NCBI RefSeq assembly: GCF_031755915.1
Contig: NC_083388.1
Location: forward strand, 8,679,001-8,743,000
Direction: 5' to 3'
From: Ziziphus jujuba
Taxonomy: Eukaryota > Streptophyta > Magnoliopsida > Rosales > Rhamnaceae
DNA length: 64,000 nucleotides
Below the pieces are notes generated by a model. It did no database searches and was not told the origin of the DNA. It saw only the letters and a program-made list of their open reading frames with translations. A program made the translations under genes and the position numbers. Positions 1 through 13,099 of this stretch are shown here, piece by piece (the first letter of the stretch is position 1; the number at the start of each line of letters is the position of its first letter).

Positions 1-544
1 TTTTCTGATTTGCATTTAACTTTTCTTTTTGGGGTTTTTATTTATTTATTTTCTGGACAAATAACTTTAGGAAGGTTTTTATTTTATTCTTTCCATTGTA
101 AATTAATTAATTTCTAATTTAATATAAAAGAATTAATTAATCAAACTTAGATTAGGAAAGGAAGTATAGTTTCGGCCAACTAGGTTTTTTTATGTGTGTG
201 GCTGGTTTTTCCTAGGGTTTTTAGGGTTAATTTTGTTTCTTTCAAAGCCTATTTAAAGGTTTATTTTTCAATAAGAATTAACTTTGATTTGATTAAGAAA
301 ATACTTGTGAGATTAACTATCTCTTTGTTCTTTGAGAACACCTAAAACACCATTAGAGAATTGGTTGTTTTAGCTTGACTTATCAATAGGTTTTCCATCC
401 CCTATTGTGGCATCGACATTATACTAAGGTTTCTAACCACAGGTTAGTTAGGGGTTGAGGTCCATTCCATTAGAACTTGAACTTAATTGAGATCCGGGCT
501 AATATAATGCGGGTTTAGGAACAGGTCGTCCTAGGTTCGTATCA
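1..544 (+). mobile_element. LTR retrotransposon LTR (3' part), cut by the window edge
   Basis: This stretch is the reverse complement, with scattered differences, of about 9,843-10,400, which belongs to a complete solo LTR. It ends TTCGTATCA at 536-544, the same end as the solo LTR, so it is the downstream part of an LTR read on the + strand. A TATA-like TATTTAAAGG near 250 and an AATAAG-type signal near 271 would fit a U3/R region. The bases after 544 (GGCATAGTAC) are not a tRNA primer-binding site, so this is a 3' LTR or a solo LTR, not a 5' LTR. The other end and its target duplication lie outside the window. The family looks Ty3/gypsy-like from its end sequence, but that is a weak inference. 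Confidence 0.8.
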
Positions 545-855
545 GGCATAGTACATAATTTGGGGAGATTGGAATAATGATGGCATCCTCCATCTATATA
601 GATGTATATACATATATAAATATGTGGGTTTGAGAAATAGAATAAAAAGGGACTATAACATTTCCACAGGATCAGTGGTGATTGCTTCATTTATGCATTA
701 TACATGTATATATATATATATACGTATAACAAAAGAATTGAATGATTTGTATTATTGACAATATCTATCCCTTAGATATAATATTGATATTATTTTTTAT
801 GCTTGCAGGATAGTAATATAGGGGAAACAAATATTGCCAAAATATTACTTTAAAT

Positions 856-3192
856 ATGCCACCTAAGAGATCAAGATATGTACCAGGAAGAGAGACTTTG
901 GTTCCTAGGAGGTCTCTTAGGACGACTCCAGTACAAAAAGAGACTTTGGTCCCTAGGAGGACACCATCACAAAGATAAAATTTGGTTCCTAGGAGGTCTC
1001 CTAGGACAACAGCATCATCTAAAAGGACTCCATCACCTATGGAGACACCATCCCCTAGAGGTCGACAACCTATGCAAACACCAGATCATTGCATAACACC
1101 AACGCCTGGTGAGACATCAATACCTAGTGGTCCAGAGTTGTGGAAACACCAATTCCAAACATTACATCGTCTAGAGGTCATTCTATTATAGATCCTATAG
1201 ATGAGAGTACGAAGATACACCTGTATCCACTGGTATGTTGGTAATCTATCATATATGTTTATTAATTGAGAATCTATATTACATAGTATTATTAATTCAC
1301 ATTATATCACTTTGTAGGTCTAACAAGGAAAAATACACGTGGCATTACTCGAGGATTGGAAATCCTTAAGACAATGGCATCCAATACTATACTTCGCGTC
1401 GAAGTAAGCGATGGGGATATGCATGCATATGGTGACCATTGTTCTCCCTTTTCCAATCAGATTGGCATTGCTGTGTGTAACTTTGTTTCACCAAGATTGA
1501 AGGGATGGAAATATGCTTCTGATGATGAAAGGAAAATTGTCTACAAACATATTACTGTGAGTAAAACTTAGACTCATATCATTAATATACCATATCAGTA
1601 TTATAAAAACTAACAAGGTTTTATTTTCTTTCTGTGTATAAGGATCGGTTTGACATTGATCTGAATGATCCTCAATGGATAGAGTTTGTTGAGAGGCATT
1701 GTCGTGATAGGTACAAAAACAATAGGAGTTATTGCAACAATCATTTCAAGCTGTGTAAGATGCAAGGCAAAGACCCATTGCAATGTAGACCAAAAAGACT
1801 ACGAAGTCAAGAAGATTGGGAGTGGTTGTGTGCTCATTTTGAGAGTCCAAAATTTTTGGTGAGTTAGAACTATTTAAACCGTTTCAAACTTTTTTTAAAT
1901 TCATGTATATATCTATATCATATTCTAAACCATTTATTTTATATATGTAGAAACGTTCTAAAGCAAGGTAATGTAATAGGGCTAAAAGGCTATATAATCA
2001 TCATGCTACAAGGGCAGCACTGGTTTGACATTCTTCAAAAATTAATGTAGTTATATTTGAGGATGGATTAGTATTTCTTTATTATTTTTCCATATTATGG
2101 TAAATTGTCGGTTCATAAAGTGCTTGGTAAGTGAAATTGCCAGTTGTATTAATATCTTTGATATCTTAGTGTTTACTAAGCAATTTTAAGGATAAACCTT
2201 TTGCTCACGCATCTTATGTCTATTGAAATTTAGTTGTCATTGGATGCTTTTGGATTTTTACTAGTTTTGGTCCTTTGACAGTTTATAATATATGTCATGT
2301 ATCTATAGCAGAATTGGGTTTTAACTTAGAATTCCATGGCTTTAATGACTATTTAGTTTCATTGCCATGATAAAAAGAGAAAAAAGTGAAGCTAAAAGGG
2401 ACATTTACTATTACTACTTTTGTTATTCCTACAAACTATTTATGCTTCAACTTTGTTGATATTGGATTTATACTTTCGTGTAGTTATAGTTCTTTGTGAT
2501 TCTGTTGATTTGTTGTTACCTTTGTTTGTGAGTTGTTTGTAAGCTATCAATTCTGGTGATTCATTGGAATGCTGAATTGAAGTTGGAGATTATGATTATA
2601 ATGTTATATAAGTGTCTATTTATACATATATATATATATACATACAGAAGGTTTAGTCCCAAATACAAAGGTGATAGTCACTTTGTCTAGGCAGGCAAGT
2701 AAAATTTTCTATCTTTTTGTTTTGAAGTCATCTCTAAATGACCCAATTGGTGAGATTGAGTTATTCAAAAGAACACACTGGACATAAAAAAAAAGGGTGG
2801 AATAATGTTATAGCTGAATCAAGATATGTAAGTTTTACTTACCATTCCTTAACTAGTTTGTCATTTTACTTATCACTCCTTATGAGATGGTTCGGCTACA
2901 AGAAGCACAAACGCAACAGATACAAGATGATGCTTCTCTTGATGATACTGCTGCACTGGTTTGTTTGACAGAATCTGACATTCTTGCACAAGTCCTAGGT
3001 AGAAATTCTGGATTCATTTCTGGTGTTGGACTAGCTCCAAGAAAGAGCTACAGTAAGCAGCTTAACCAACCTACCCCTCAGTTGGCTACAGAGTTTGAAG
3101 ATTTCAAGGTTGAGGTAAAAAGACTTGCACAAGTTGTGGATCAACAGGCAGAACTCATTGCCAGATTTTCTGCGTTATTGGATGTGAGTTAG
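856..3192 (+). pseudogene. CACTA Transposase_24-type protein, decayed, multi-exon
   Basis: This is the second protein of plant CACTA elements (Ptta/En/Spm, Transposase_24), thought to bind element DNA and assist the transposase. The start at 856 (MPPKRSRY) opens a basic, proline-rich N-terminus with repeated LVPRR motifs; a TAA at 976-978 breaks it. Exon-like blocks at about 1325-1560 and 1643-1857 encode the conserved segment with FDIDLNDP, DRYKNNR and EDWEWLC. The block from about 1951 continues KRSKA and then hits a TAA before NRAKRLYNHH. A later block (about 2730-2830) has IGEIELFKRTHW, and 2887-3192 has the typical end with AEIL-like ESDILAQVLGRNSG and a coiled C-terminus. Introns with GT-AG borders separate the blocks. 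The family is clear; exact exon borders are not. Confidence 0.75.
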
Positions 3193-6100
3193 CATCCTTC
3201 AAGTTCCAGCCAGCCGCCGCCTCCGTCGTCACTGCCACCACCACCACCTACTGCAACAATGACTTGATGTTATGGTTTTTGCTTGTGATATGCATGGCAT
3301 TAAAATTCACCTATACATAGTTTTTTGATAGTGTACATAGTTAGAATGCAAAATATTTGCATTCATAGGTGAATTTTTGGCACTATGCATGGTTATAGAC
3401 ATTTGCAATCACAAGTCTTTTTGCAAAGCATGTACAGTCACAAGTGCATTGTGACATTATAGGTAATGTTCAAAACATTAGAAATCAAGATGTGTATATG
3501 TATATATAGGCGTCTTTTGGTACACTACTTTATGTTTGTAGTGTAATTATATAAATGTATGCAATGACAAGTATATGTAGGCAAGGACACTACTTTATAA
3601 TCCTATAACTATGACATAGATTTTGACTGAATTCGATACTATGCATTCTCCTTGGCAATACAATATTTAACTGCAATGTTTTAAGGTTTATGAGGTTAAA
3701 TGAAATTGAGGACAAAAATGCAAACTTAAATAAGTAAATTAAGGATAAAAAATGCAAAATGAAAAATAGTTTGTGGGATTTCATCTCTCCTTTGAATGAT
3801 TTTACTTCTTCTTTTTTTTAACATTTTATTGTTTTCAATAAGAAGAATAAACACATTGAGAAAAAAACAAAGCTTGTTTATATTAATGTTGTTTAAACTC
3901 GAGAGGAGGCAAGCTGCATTTTCTTTAATTCGTACTATTTCGACTTTTTTTTGTTTTTTTCACTAACTGTAATGTTATACTTATTGTTGAAGTAACTTAT
4001 TTTTAATTTTTAATGTATTTTTTAACTGTTAACCTGCAAAATTATATGTAAATATATATATATATATATATAGATCTTTGTGCCTGAATGAATGCTTAAC
4101 TTTTGACTATGATTTATAATAAACGTATTGTGAATTATTAATCGGTTCTATGCTAGCAAAAACACTTTTACTGTAAAATTAATTATTATTTGTCAAATCT
4201 TTTTGTTTTACTTAATATTGTTATCATTTTTTGTTTTCGCAAATTAGTGATACGATTATTACTAACATAACATAACAATTATTTATGATTATATATTTTC
4301 CATTTTAATAATTAATTAAAAATTTGCAAATTCTTACTCCCTTAATGATTAATTGTGAAAATTTATATTTATAAGTTGTTGGAAGATATTTTGATAATAC
4401 AAATAGTGAAATCGAAAACGTCTAACATTCACGATCTTAGTGTAATTTTCTAACATCAAATTATAACAAACCGTATTACAAACCTTAAGGGCTTAGATGT
4501 ATTATAGTATTGTTTTTATAAGTAACTATATGTTTATAGGGGAATGTACCGTGTACAAATTAGGGGTTCGACAAATATTGGCAATCCTTAACTGTTATTA
4601 GCTAATGGTAAATAACGCTTTTTTTATTAAAATATATAGTAAACATAATTATTTTTCAAAATTATAATATATTTAAAATAAAACAGTTTTCAACTATTGA
4701 ATGATCCTTTAATTGCTAGTGCGATTTGTCAAACATATTTGTCAAGTATTTTTTTATAGAATCCGACCCTATATATATATAGTCCGCAATTTATTTAAGA
4801 TACTATATGTCCCCATATAATTATTTATAAAATATGTGTTTATAGTTAGACATTAGATTTAACATGATAACGAAATCTATATGGTCGGAAAATTGCATAG
4901 AATCACAAACACTTTGGTTTTTTAGTACAATCACCAAAAATGGTTATTTTCTATTTAATTATTATGATTTTGATCCTTCTTTTTTTTTTTTTTCTTAAGG
5001 AACATTTGTTATATTATTATAGTTTTTATCATACAAAGAAAGATGTTAATTACATGCTAATCTACAAAGATAATTGTACATTTATATATATATATATATA
5101 TATATTATCATTAGGTGTTTAAATTCAAACTCATGATCATGGTATATATTAAATAACTGCAAATGGACATAAACTTTGGTGGGAAGTTTTGCCGCCTATT
5201 TCCATATTTCCCACTTATTTCATTTTGCTAAAATCCTTATCCTTCCTTTATGTTTACGTTTTAGCCAAAGCAAATTCCCATTTGAAACATTTTGTGTGAG
5301 AAGTGTCCACCCCTCTCTGCAACCATTTCAACTAGTAATACTCTCAACCTTTCTCTCTTTTGTTTTCTTCTTTTCCAAATACATTTTTTGGTCTCTTCTG
5401 ACCTCTGCTACCACCTATCAAATTTCGTCCAAGTCCACAATTTTGGTTGAATGAAGAAGTCATTCTTCGTATGTATTTTTACTTCGCTTGTAAGGTATTT
5501 TTGTACGTGAATGATTGGGTTTTATACATATCAAACGAAAGCAATTGGATTGAATAGCTGGATTGGGAAGTAGCTGGATGTGATGAGTTGAGAGGGAAAA
5601 GGTTCTTCATGACCTAAGGAAGGCATTCCTGGTAAGAGATATTTTCTTTCTGATTTTGTGGTGTCTTTCTGTAAATGACAGAGTTATAGTACTGTAAATA
5701 TTGAAAAATATATCAGATTTTTGTTTTTGGGTTCATACCAAACTACATGATGAGTCACTAGGAAAACAAATATATGTAACCTGCATTCTTTGTTGGAACA
5801 ACTTATAGCTTATTGCAACATATATAGGATTAGGTGAATACTTTTTGTTACTATGACTTATACAAATTACATTTTCAAATCCTATTTGGTTTTTATAATT
5901 TCTAAGCTTATATGTCATTTCTTGGAATTATGGTTTGGTTGTTCGTGGATGAGGTGGTTTTTTCCTTTTGACTTACCCTCCAATAAGATCGAAAAAAATA
6001 ATTTATTATTATGGCAAAAACCATAAAAGTAGTGCATCTACATGAACTTGAGCCCAATAATCATGTGGCAGAGTAATTGAAATAACCAAATGCAGGGATA

Positions 6101-6778
6101 CTTGCCAAACTCCAAATCAGCTTGTAAACCAAGTCAACATAGAAACATAATAATATTGTCCACATGCTATTTAAAATATTAGGTTGCAAGATAACTCTGT
6201 ATCACAAAGTTTAGACATAACTTAATGCCTAGTAAGCTAGAAACTGCTATCCTTATTCTTTTTAAAGAAAGCATATGTAAGACATATAAGTTTTATATGA
6301 TACAAAAATATATATTAGCATCTCTTGACATTGTGCTTCCACTACCTTACTGTTAGCTATAAAAAGGATCATGCTATAAGAAAACACACTGGACACAAGA
6401 TCATTGTAGTTTTATCTTTATTATGATAAAGTAAAGTTGACAATCAATGTTAATTCTAGATGGCTATGAATATACTCCAAAAACAAATATTAGTGGAATA
6501 AATAATGCTTAGTATACTTATCATTGTTCTTTTTGTTGTTGTTTTTTAAATAGACAATTTCATGCCTTTGAGTATATGAATATTGCAATATCTATTCCCC
6601 TTTTGCTGTTTAACTAGCTTATTATTTTTTTAATTTCCTAGCCTTTAATGTTTTCTTGTTGTGTATTGAGACCCTTAGACCCATTTTAGCTTCAATATTG
6701 TACAAGTGAATTTATTTTAAGTGATTGATATATTATATTCTTGTAACTATATATACTATTGGTTTCTACTAGGACATT
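3193..6778. other. AT-rich spacer inside the CACTA element
   Basis: No coding region was recognised. After the Transposase_24 stop there is a short CCG/CCA-rich tail (3,200-3,250) and then AT-rich sequence with TA microsatellites near 4,050, 4,770 and 5,085. A pyrimidine-rich, leader-like stretch lies at about 5,170-5,450. The short reading frames here look like chance openings. The segment probably serves as intergenic or 5' region for the transposase gene that follows. Confidence 0.5.
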
Positions 6779-9700
6779 ATGGATAAAAACTGGATATGGT
6801 GTCATGATAAGCTGTCAAATGAATACACAAACGGTGCTAAATCATTTATTAAATTGGCTAAACATCATTTAGATGAAGATAATAGGACTAGATGTCCTTG
6901 TCGATATTGTCGTAATGTGTATTTCCAAGATATAAGTGTAGTTGAACGACATTTATGGGTGAAAGGATTTTCACCAGATTATCGCAATTTGATTTATCAT
7001 GGAGAGGCATTGAATTTTGAGGATATTGAAATAGGGTTTGAGGAAGATGATGAAGCTGTTGAAGATGATAGGGAAGAAGATGATAATGACTATATGATGG
7101 CAGCATTGCGAGATGCTGTAGGTGACATGGATATTGATGTAGATGCATATGAAGGTCACATTGGAGATCAAGATCATAGAAATAAGAAATTTGCAGGATT
7201 ATTTGATGAAGTTGAAAGCGAGTTATATCCAGGATGTACAAAGTTCTCTGCAGTGACCTTTTTGGTCAAGTTAATGCATATAAAAGCTTTAAACCATTGG
7301 AGTAACAAGTCATTTAGTACGTTGCTTGAACTTCTCAATGAAGCACTTTCAGAGGATATTAAATTTCCAAAGTCTTATTATAAGGCAAAATGTACACTTC
7401 ATGCACTTGGATTAGGATATGAAATGATTCATGCTTGTAAATGGGATTGCGCATTATTTTGGTAAGAATCAGCTGAATTGGATAAATGTCTCATATGTGC
7501 TGAACCAAGATACAAATTTCAAGGTACTGAGGGGAAAAGGATGCCTCAAAAGGTGCTTCGATATTTTCCTATTACTCCAAGATTGCAAAGATTATTCACA
7601 TCTCGTCATACTGCTATTGATATGAGATGGCGCAAAGAGAAGATTCCTAACACAAATGGAGTATTGAGGCATCCAGTAGATGGGAAAGCATGGAAGCATT
7701 TTGATGAGCAATATTCGATATTTGCTATGGATCCTCGTAATGTCCGGCTAGGTATTGCCACTGATGGATTTAATCCTTTTGGTAATATAAGTACTTCATA
7801 TAGCATGTGGCCAGTGATGTTAGTGCCTTATAACCTGCCACCTTAGAAGTGTAAGAAAGAGACTTTTTATATGATGTCACTATTAACACTAGGCCCAACA
7901 GCACCTGGAAAAGACATTGATGTGTACTTACGGCCTATGATTGATGAATTGAAAGATCTATGGACAAATGGTGTCACCACTAATGACATCTCTAAAAAGG
8001 AAAGGTTTACCATGCATGCAGCAATGTTATGGACAATACATGACTTTTCCAGCATATGAACACTTTCTGGATGGCGTACAAAAAGATACAAAGCATGTCC
8101 AACTTGCAATGAAGATACTTCTTCCCAAGCTTTAAGAAATAAGATTTGTTACATGGGACATCGTTGATATTTATCCATAAATCATGCATGGAGAAATAAT
8201 CGACAATATGATGGAAAGCCTAAACGAAGGTTAGCTCTAAGAGAGTTTTCAGAAGCTGAAATATTACAACAGTTAGATAGGAAAATTGAGAGCAGACCGG
8301 GGAAACATCCTGACAATGTGGACAAAAAGAGAAAACGTACTGCCTGTGAATTAAATTGGACAAGTAAAAGCATATTTTTTGAACTAGAATATTAGTCTAA
8401 ATTAAAATTTCGGCATAATTTGGATGTGATGCATATTGAGAAAAACATTTGTGATAATATGATTGGAACAATGTTGGACATCAAAGGTAAGTCAAAGGAT
8501 ACTGACAAGGCACGTATGGATTTAAAAGTTCTGAAAATTCAAAAAGAATTGCATTTAAAGAAACTGGTGGTAAAGTTTTGAAACCTGTGGCATGTTTTTC
8601 CTTAACAAGCGATGAAAAACATGACTTTTGTAAGTTTTTGAAGCCTGTCAAATTTTCAGATGGCTATGTTGCTAATATTTCAAAGAATGTGAACATAAGG
8701 ATGGTAAGATATCAAGTTTGAAAACTCATGATAGTCATGTTCTCTTGCAGCAACTTTTTCCCGTGGGTTTAAGACCTTACATTAAGAAAGAGGTTTGTGC
8801 AACAATTATTGAAATGTGCATGTTCTTCCAAAAACTTTATGCGCGAACTCTATTTGTTTCACACTTTGATATGTTACAAGAAGGGATAATAGTTACATTG
8901 TGTAAGTTGGAAAGAATATTCCCTCCAGTCTTTTTTGGTATCATGGTTCATCTAGTAGTTCACCTACCATATGAGACAAAAATGGCAGGACCAATACATA
9001 CTCGCTGGATGTATCCTTTTGAAAGGTACAACCTTTGGTTATTAAAGTTGATAACTCAATTAACGTTCTTTTATTATTATTGTTTTTTTTACTTTTTTCT
9101 AATTAATTTGATCTTTTTCATTCATTATTAGAGCTTTAGGAACATTGAAAAAATATGTGAGAAATAAAGCTCATCCAGAAGGTTCAATAGCAAAGGGTTA
9201 TGTTGTCAATGAGGCATTAACTTATTGTTTAATGTACCTCATGGTATTGAAACTCGATTCAATCGGCCAGAATGTAATAAAGATGGTGAGAATCAGACTG
9301 CTTCGACTTTGTTAGTATTCACTCAACCTGTGAACTTGTTGGGGAAACCTCAATTTGTTGAACTGAAAGATGATGATTACAAAAAAGCTCGTTGGTATAT
9401 CCTTTATAACTACTGTGAGTTGCAGCCATATATTGAGTAAGAACCAAAACTTATGTATTATTAGTTGAAGTTCAAAATATGTAAATTATAAATCCATACT
9501 TCTAATTAAATTACATTTTTACAGTGAGCACACCCAAATATTGCAAAACAGGGGTGTCACAAGTATTCTGCAAATACAAGAAAAGCAATTGCCACACTGG
9601 TTTGAAGAACAGGTATGTATTTATTAGTTATGAAAGGTAAAATTCAAGCTTGATATGTAAGTATTGTTTATTAATTAAAATTACATTTTCACAGATAAAA

Positions 9701-9842
9701 TATTTGAGTGGATGTAAATATCCAATAGTAACTAATGAGTTGTACTTAATAGCATGTGGTCCTGATTATGGAATAAGATCATATAATGGACGTGTAGTAA
9801 ATGGAGTTCGATATCGCATAAAAGTTCGTGATGATAGGCATG
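6779..9842 (+). pseudogene. CACTA TNP2-like transposase, 5' and middle part, decayed
   Basis: This encodes the main transposase of CACTA elements, which would bind and cut the element ends. The first block (6779-7465) begins MDKNWIW and contains the N-terminal transposase-associated domain with RCPCRYC and then an acidic linker. The frame continues after a TAA at 7463-7465 into the TNP2 core with KCLICAEPRY, MRWRKEK, HPVDGKAWKHFD and LATDGFNPFG-like IATDGFNPFG. A TAG at 7844-7846 replaces the usual Trp after NLPP. Further stops lie near 8057, 8164, 8393 and 8579, with several frameshifts. Later blocks carry the DUF4218-like region (QQLFPVGLRPYI, FGIMVHLVVHL, GPIHTRWMYPFERY), then HGIETRFNRP, then an exon leading to NGVRYRIKVRDDRH. 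An intron lies at about 9,028-9,131. The frame runs into a solo LTR at 9,843 and resumes at 10,983. Confidence 0.85.
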
Positions 9843-10977
9843 TGATACGAACCTAGGACGACCTGCTCCTAAACCCGTATTATATTAGCTCGGATCTCAA
9901 TTAAGTTCAAGTTCTAATGGAATGGACCTCAACCCCTAACCAACCTGTGGTTAAAAACCTTGGTATAATGTAGACGCCACAATAGGGGATGGTAAACCTA
10001 TTGATAAGTCAAGCTAAAACAACCAACTCTCTAATGGTGTTTTAGGTGTTCTCAAAGAACAAAGAGATAATTAATCTCACAAGTATTTTCTCAATCAAAT
10101 CAAAGTTGTATTCTTATTGAAAAATAATCCTTTAAATAGGCTATAAAGCCACGAAATAAAACCCTAGAACATAAAGAAAATCGGCCACCACACATAAAGA
10201 AACCTAGTTGGCCGAAACTATACTTCCTTTCCTAATCTAAGTTTGATTAATTAATTCCTTTATATTAAATTAGGAATTAATTAATTTACAATGGAAAGAA
10301 TAAAATAAAAACCTTCCTAAAGTTATTTGTCCATAAAATAAATAAATAAAATCCAAAAGGTAATGGTAGTTTCCTAAAACAAAAAGTAAAAACAAATTAG
10401 GAAACTAAAAATGCTAGCATTTTGATCAAGTTGACTTTGATCAATCTTTGACCTCTTTGAGCTTCAAATCAGCTTCTAGATGCTTTTTAGGATGCCAAAT
10501 AAGCTGAATATGAAGTCCCACACGTTACCCATGCTTGGAAAAATAAGAAAAGGCTAATACAGTAAAATACAGTAAAGCCAGCAAGCAATACAGCAAATTT
10601 GGCCAAATTGTTGATGTTGTCCGTACAAGCCCTTTTTGATTGCATTTGAGGCTGATTTAACTTGATTCCATGACCTCTTAGGCATATGTATTGAACCCAT
10701 AAAGCATTGGAACCATTTCATGCTTCCCGGACTCCAAAAATGTACCAAAATCGTCACCCGGGTCCGTATCGGCTTCCACCACTTGGATGCTTAGAATAGG
10801 CTTTGTATCTTCAAGTATGGACAAGCTCTGTTGAGATTGATTATCCCCTATATAAATACTCCCAGGTTGTCCTTAAATCTCTTAATTTGAGCTCTTGTGA
10901 TTGGCCTAGTCTTCATCCGTGTCGAGTCAGCACCACAGTGGGTTATCAGTGGAGCGGGCTCGGGCTGAATCACATCA
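9843..10977 (-). mobile_element. Solo LTR inserted in the CACTA transposase, target duplication GCATG
   Basis: The 1,135-bp block starts TGATACGAAC and ends AATCACATCA (TG...CA). It is flanked on both sides by GCATG (9,838-9,842 and 10,978-10,982), the 5-bp target duplication expected of a retrotransposon integrase. There is no internal region or second LTR, so this is a solo LTR left by recombination between two LTRs. Read on the minus strand it ends TTCGTATCA, like the LTR at 1-544, so the two copies are inverted. Removing it with one GCATG joins the transposase frame exactly (RDDRH to VTQN). Short reading frames inside, such as the one at 10,554-10,757, are shadows. Confidence 0.93.
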
Positions 10978-11704
10978 GCATGTCACTCAAAATTGTAGAA
11001 TTTGGGTTGTAGGTGATCATGATGGTGAATCTTGTGACTTTTATGGGGTAATAGAAGGCATTCTTGTGTTAGACTATAGGTCCAAACACTCTGTTGTGCT
11101 TTTTAGATGTGCATGGTTTGACACGAATGTGAAAAAGAAAAAGATGATCAAAGAGTTTCAAATCACAAGCATTAATATCACTTCATATTGGTATAAGAAC
11201 GATCCTTTTGTCCTTGCCTCACAAGCTAAACAAGTGTTTTATGCATATGATTACAAGATGGGTCAACATTGGAAAGTGGTTCGAAAGGTGCATCACCGTC
11301 ATCTATGGGATTTTCCACACCAATTACATGAAGTTGATGATCATGGTGATTCATTTGAAGTTGATAAGTTGGATGCTTATCAAGAAAATGATTCAATGGA
11401 CATTCAAATTTTATTTGAATCAATTGATATTGAACATCGTAATTGTGAAGATATTAAACCAATAGAAATTAATTTGAAGAGTGCAACAAACTATGAAGAT
11501 GCAGATAGTGAGGCAGAGAGTGAAGATTTTGAAGATATAGATAGTGGTGCAGAGAGTGGTGTAGAGAGTGAAGATTATGAAGATGCAGATACTGGCACAA
11601 AGAGTGAAGATAATGGGGACTACAATGAGGAAACCAACAATGATAGTGAAGATGAGTTTTTAAGTAATGGTGCAAGCGGTGAGGATATTGACTCATTTGC
11701 ATAA
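10978..11704 (+). pseudogene. CACTA TNP2-like transposase, 3' terminal exon
   Basis: This continues the gene split by the solo LTR; the first codons after the target duplication read TQNCRIWVVGDHDGE. It carries the DUF4216 domain of CACTA transposases, with DFYGVIEGILVLDY, VVLFRCAWFDT, YWYKNDPFVLASQA and QVFYA, and then a long acidic tail rich in Asp, Glu and Ser with near-repeats of YEDADS and AESED. It is open to a TAA at 11,702-11,704. An upstream ATG at 10,919 lies inside the LTR and is not a native start. This exon alone is well preserved while the upstream part is ruined. Confidence 0.85.
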
Positions 11705-11705
11705 A

Positions 11706-11708
<3 letters not shown>

Positions 11709-11769
<61 letters not shown>
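11709..11769. repeat. (AT)n microsatellite
   Basis: About 60 bases of uninterrupted AT alternation, followed by a T-run, lie directly after the transposase stop codon. Similar but shorter (TA)n tracts lie near 11,900 and 12,175. Confidence 0.95.
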
Positions 11770-11784
<15 letters not shown>

Positions 11785-13099
11785 CTTTTCCATTTCTCAG
11801 TTTCCTATGTAATGATTTCTGTTCATGTTAAAGATGATCATGCTCCATTTCAAACTAATTTAATATAACTATATGTTGCCTTTTTAATATAGCTTACTAG
11901 CATATATATATATATATATATATTAAGTCCAGAATGTTCATATTTTCAGCTAATAATTCTTTTTTGTTTTTATTGTCATCACTTTACATATACTCTTATT
12001 TTTTAAAGTTTTATCACAATATGAATATATTGCACCATCTTATCACCTTGGACAAGCACATAATGAGAAAAATGAGTACATTTTTTTTTTTTTATTGCAA
12101 TTGATTACCTCTACAATGCCGATCATGATCCTAACAGGATATTTCTTAAAGTGTATCAGGAGGATTAGATATATAAATATATATATATATTTGTTTTTTT
12201 CCAATTCATGATAGTATTTAGAGTAATAGTGATTCCATTTCCTTCAATGTTTTACCTTATGCAAGTTATTTTTAGATTGAGAATTACTTGTATATTTATG
12301 CAGAGTTTGTTTTGATTGAAAATTAATTATGTATTTTCTGATCGAATTTATGCTCAATCATGAATGCTATTGGCTTAATAAAAAATCTTTTATTGGTGAA
12401 ATTATCATTGCATTTTTTAGAGTCTATCTTTTTTTCCTAAATTTTATTATTGCCTCTATTTGTCAAATATTCACAAATGCATTTAGTGTTCTTGGAGAAT
12501 TTCAATGGAAGTGAGGGATATTAATTATAGAGTACTATTGGAGCTTAATCAATTATGCACATTTTTTTCCCCAATGTCAATCAATTAGTAATTTATTTCG
12601 TTTGTATTTTGTCCTCAATTTTTTTAATGTTCTTTTATATTTAAGAATGAGATGGTATGATTACAACAAACATGCGTGGATACAATTTATGGTACGACTA
12701 TAATAATAAGCATGGATATGGGTGCGTGCTTTTCAAATTACATTGTAGCATCTCACAAGTATAAATTATATTGTTTGCTTTATTCATATTATATACAGAT
12801 GCTTTTTCTTCTTTAATATTTTGTGTTTGCAATGTAAATATAGTGTGATATCAATTTCATGTATGTCATGAAATTTATAATAATATAATCAGTTTTATAC
12901 TTTTTGGTTAAACATATAATTGAAATTCTATAATATTATTATTATTTATTAACATGCATAAGCATAATTCACTACCAATCTGTTGGTTGCTCAAATTATA
13001 TTTCACCAACCAATTCAATGGATACCAAAATAAAGGTTTACAAAACCCAATATTGGTAATTGATAATGCCATTTCTATAAATGAATATGGTTGCTGAAA
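11770..13099. other. CACTA 3' internal non-coding region
   Basis: AT-rich sequence between the transposase gene and the subterminal repeats. I see no coding frame, RNA gene or separate element. Local (TA)n and T-runs are the only structure. Confidence 0.5.

Noticed and set aside
6888..7241. 117-codon His/Leu-rich minus-strand frame
   Set aside because: Antisense shadow of the acidic linker of the TNP2-like transposase.
11469..11702. 77-codon His/Leu-rich minus-strand frame with repeats
   Set aside because: Antisense shadow of the Asp/Glu/Ser-rich tail of the transposase last exon.
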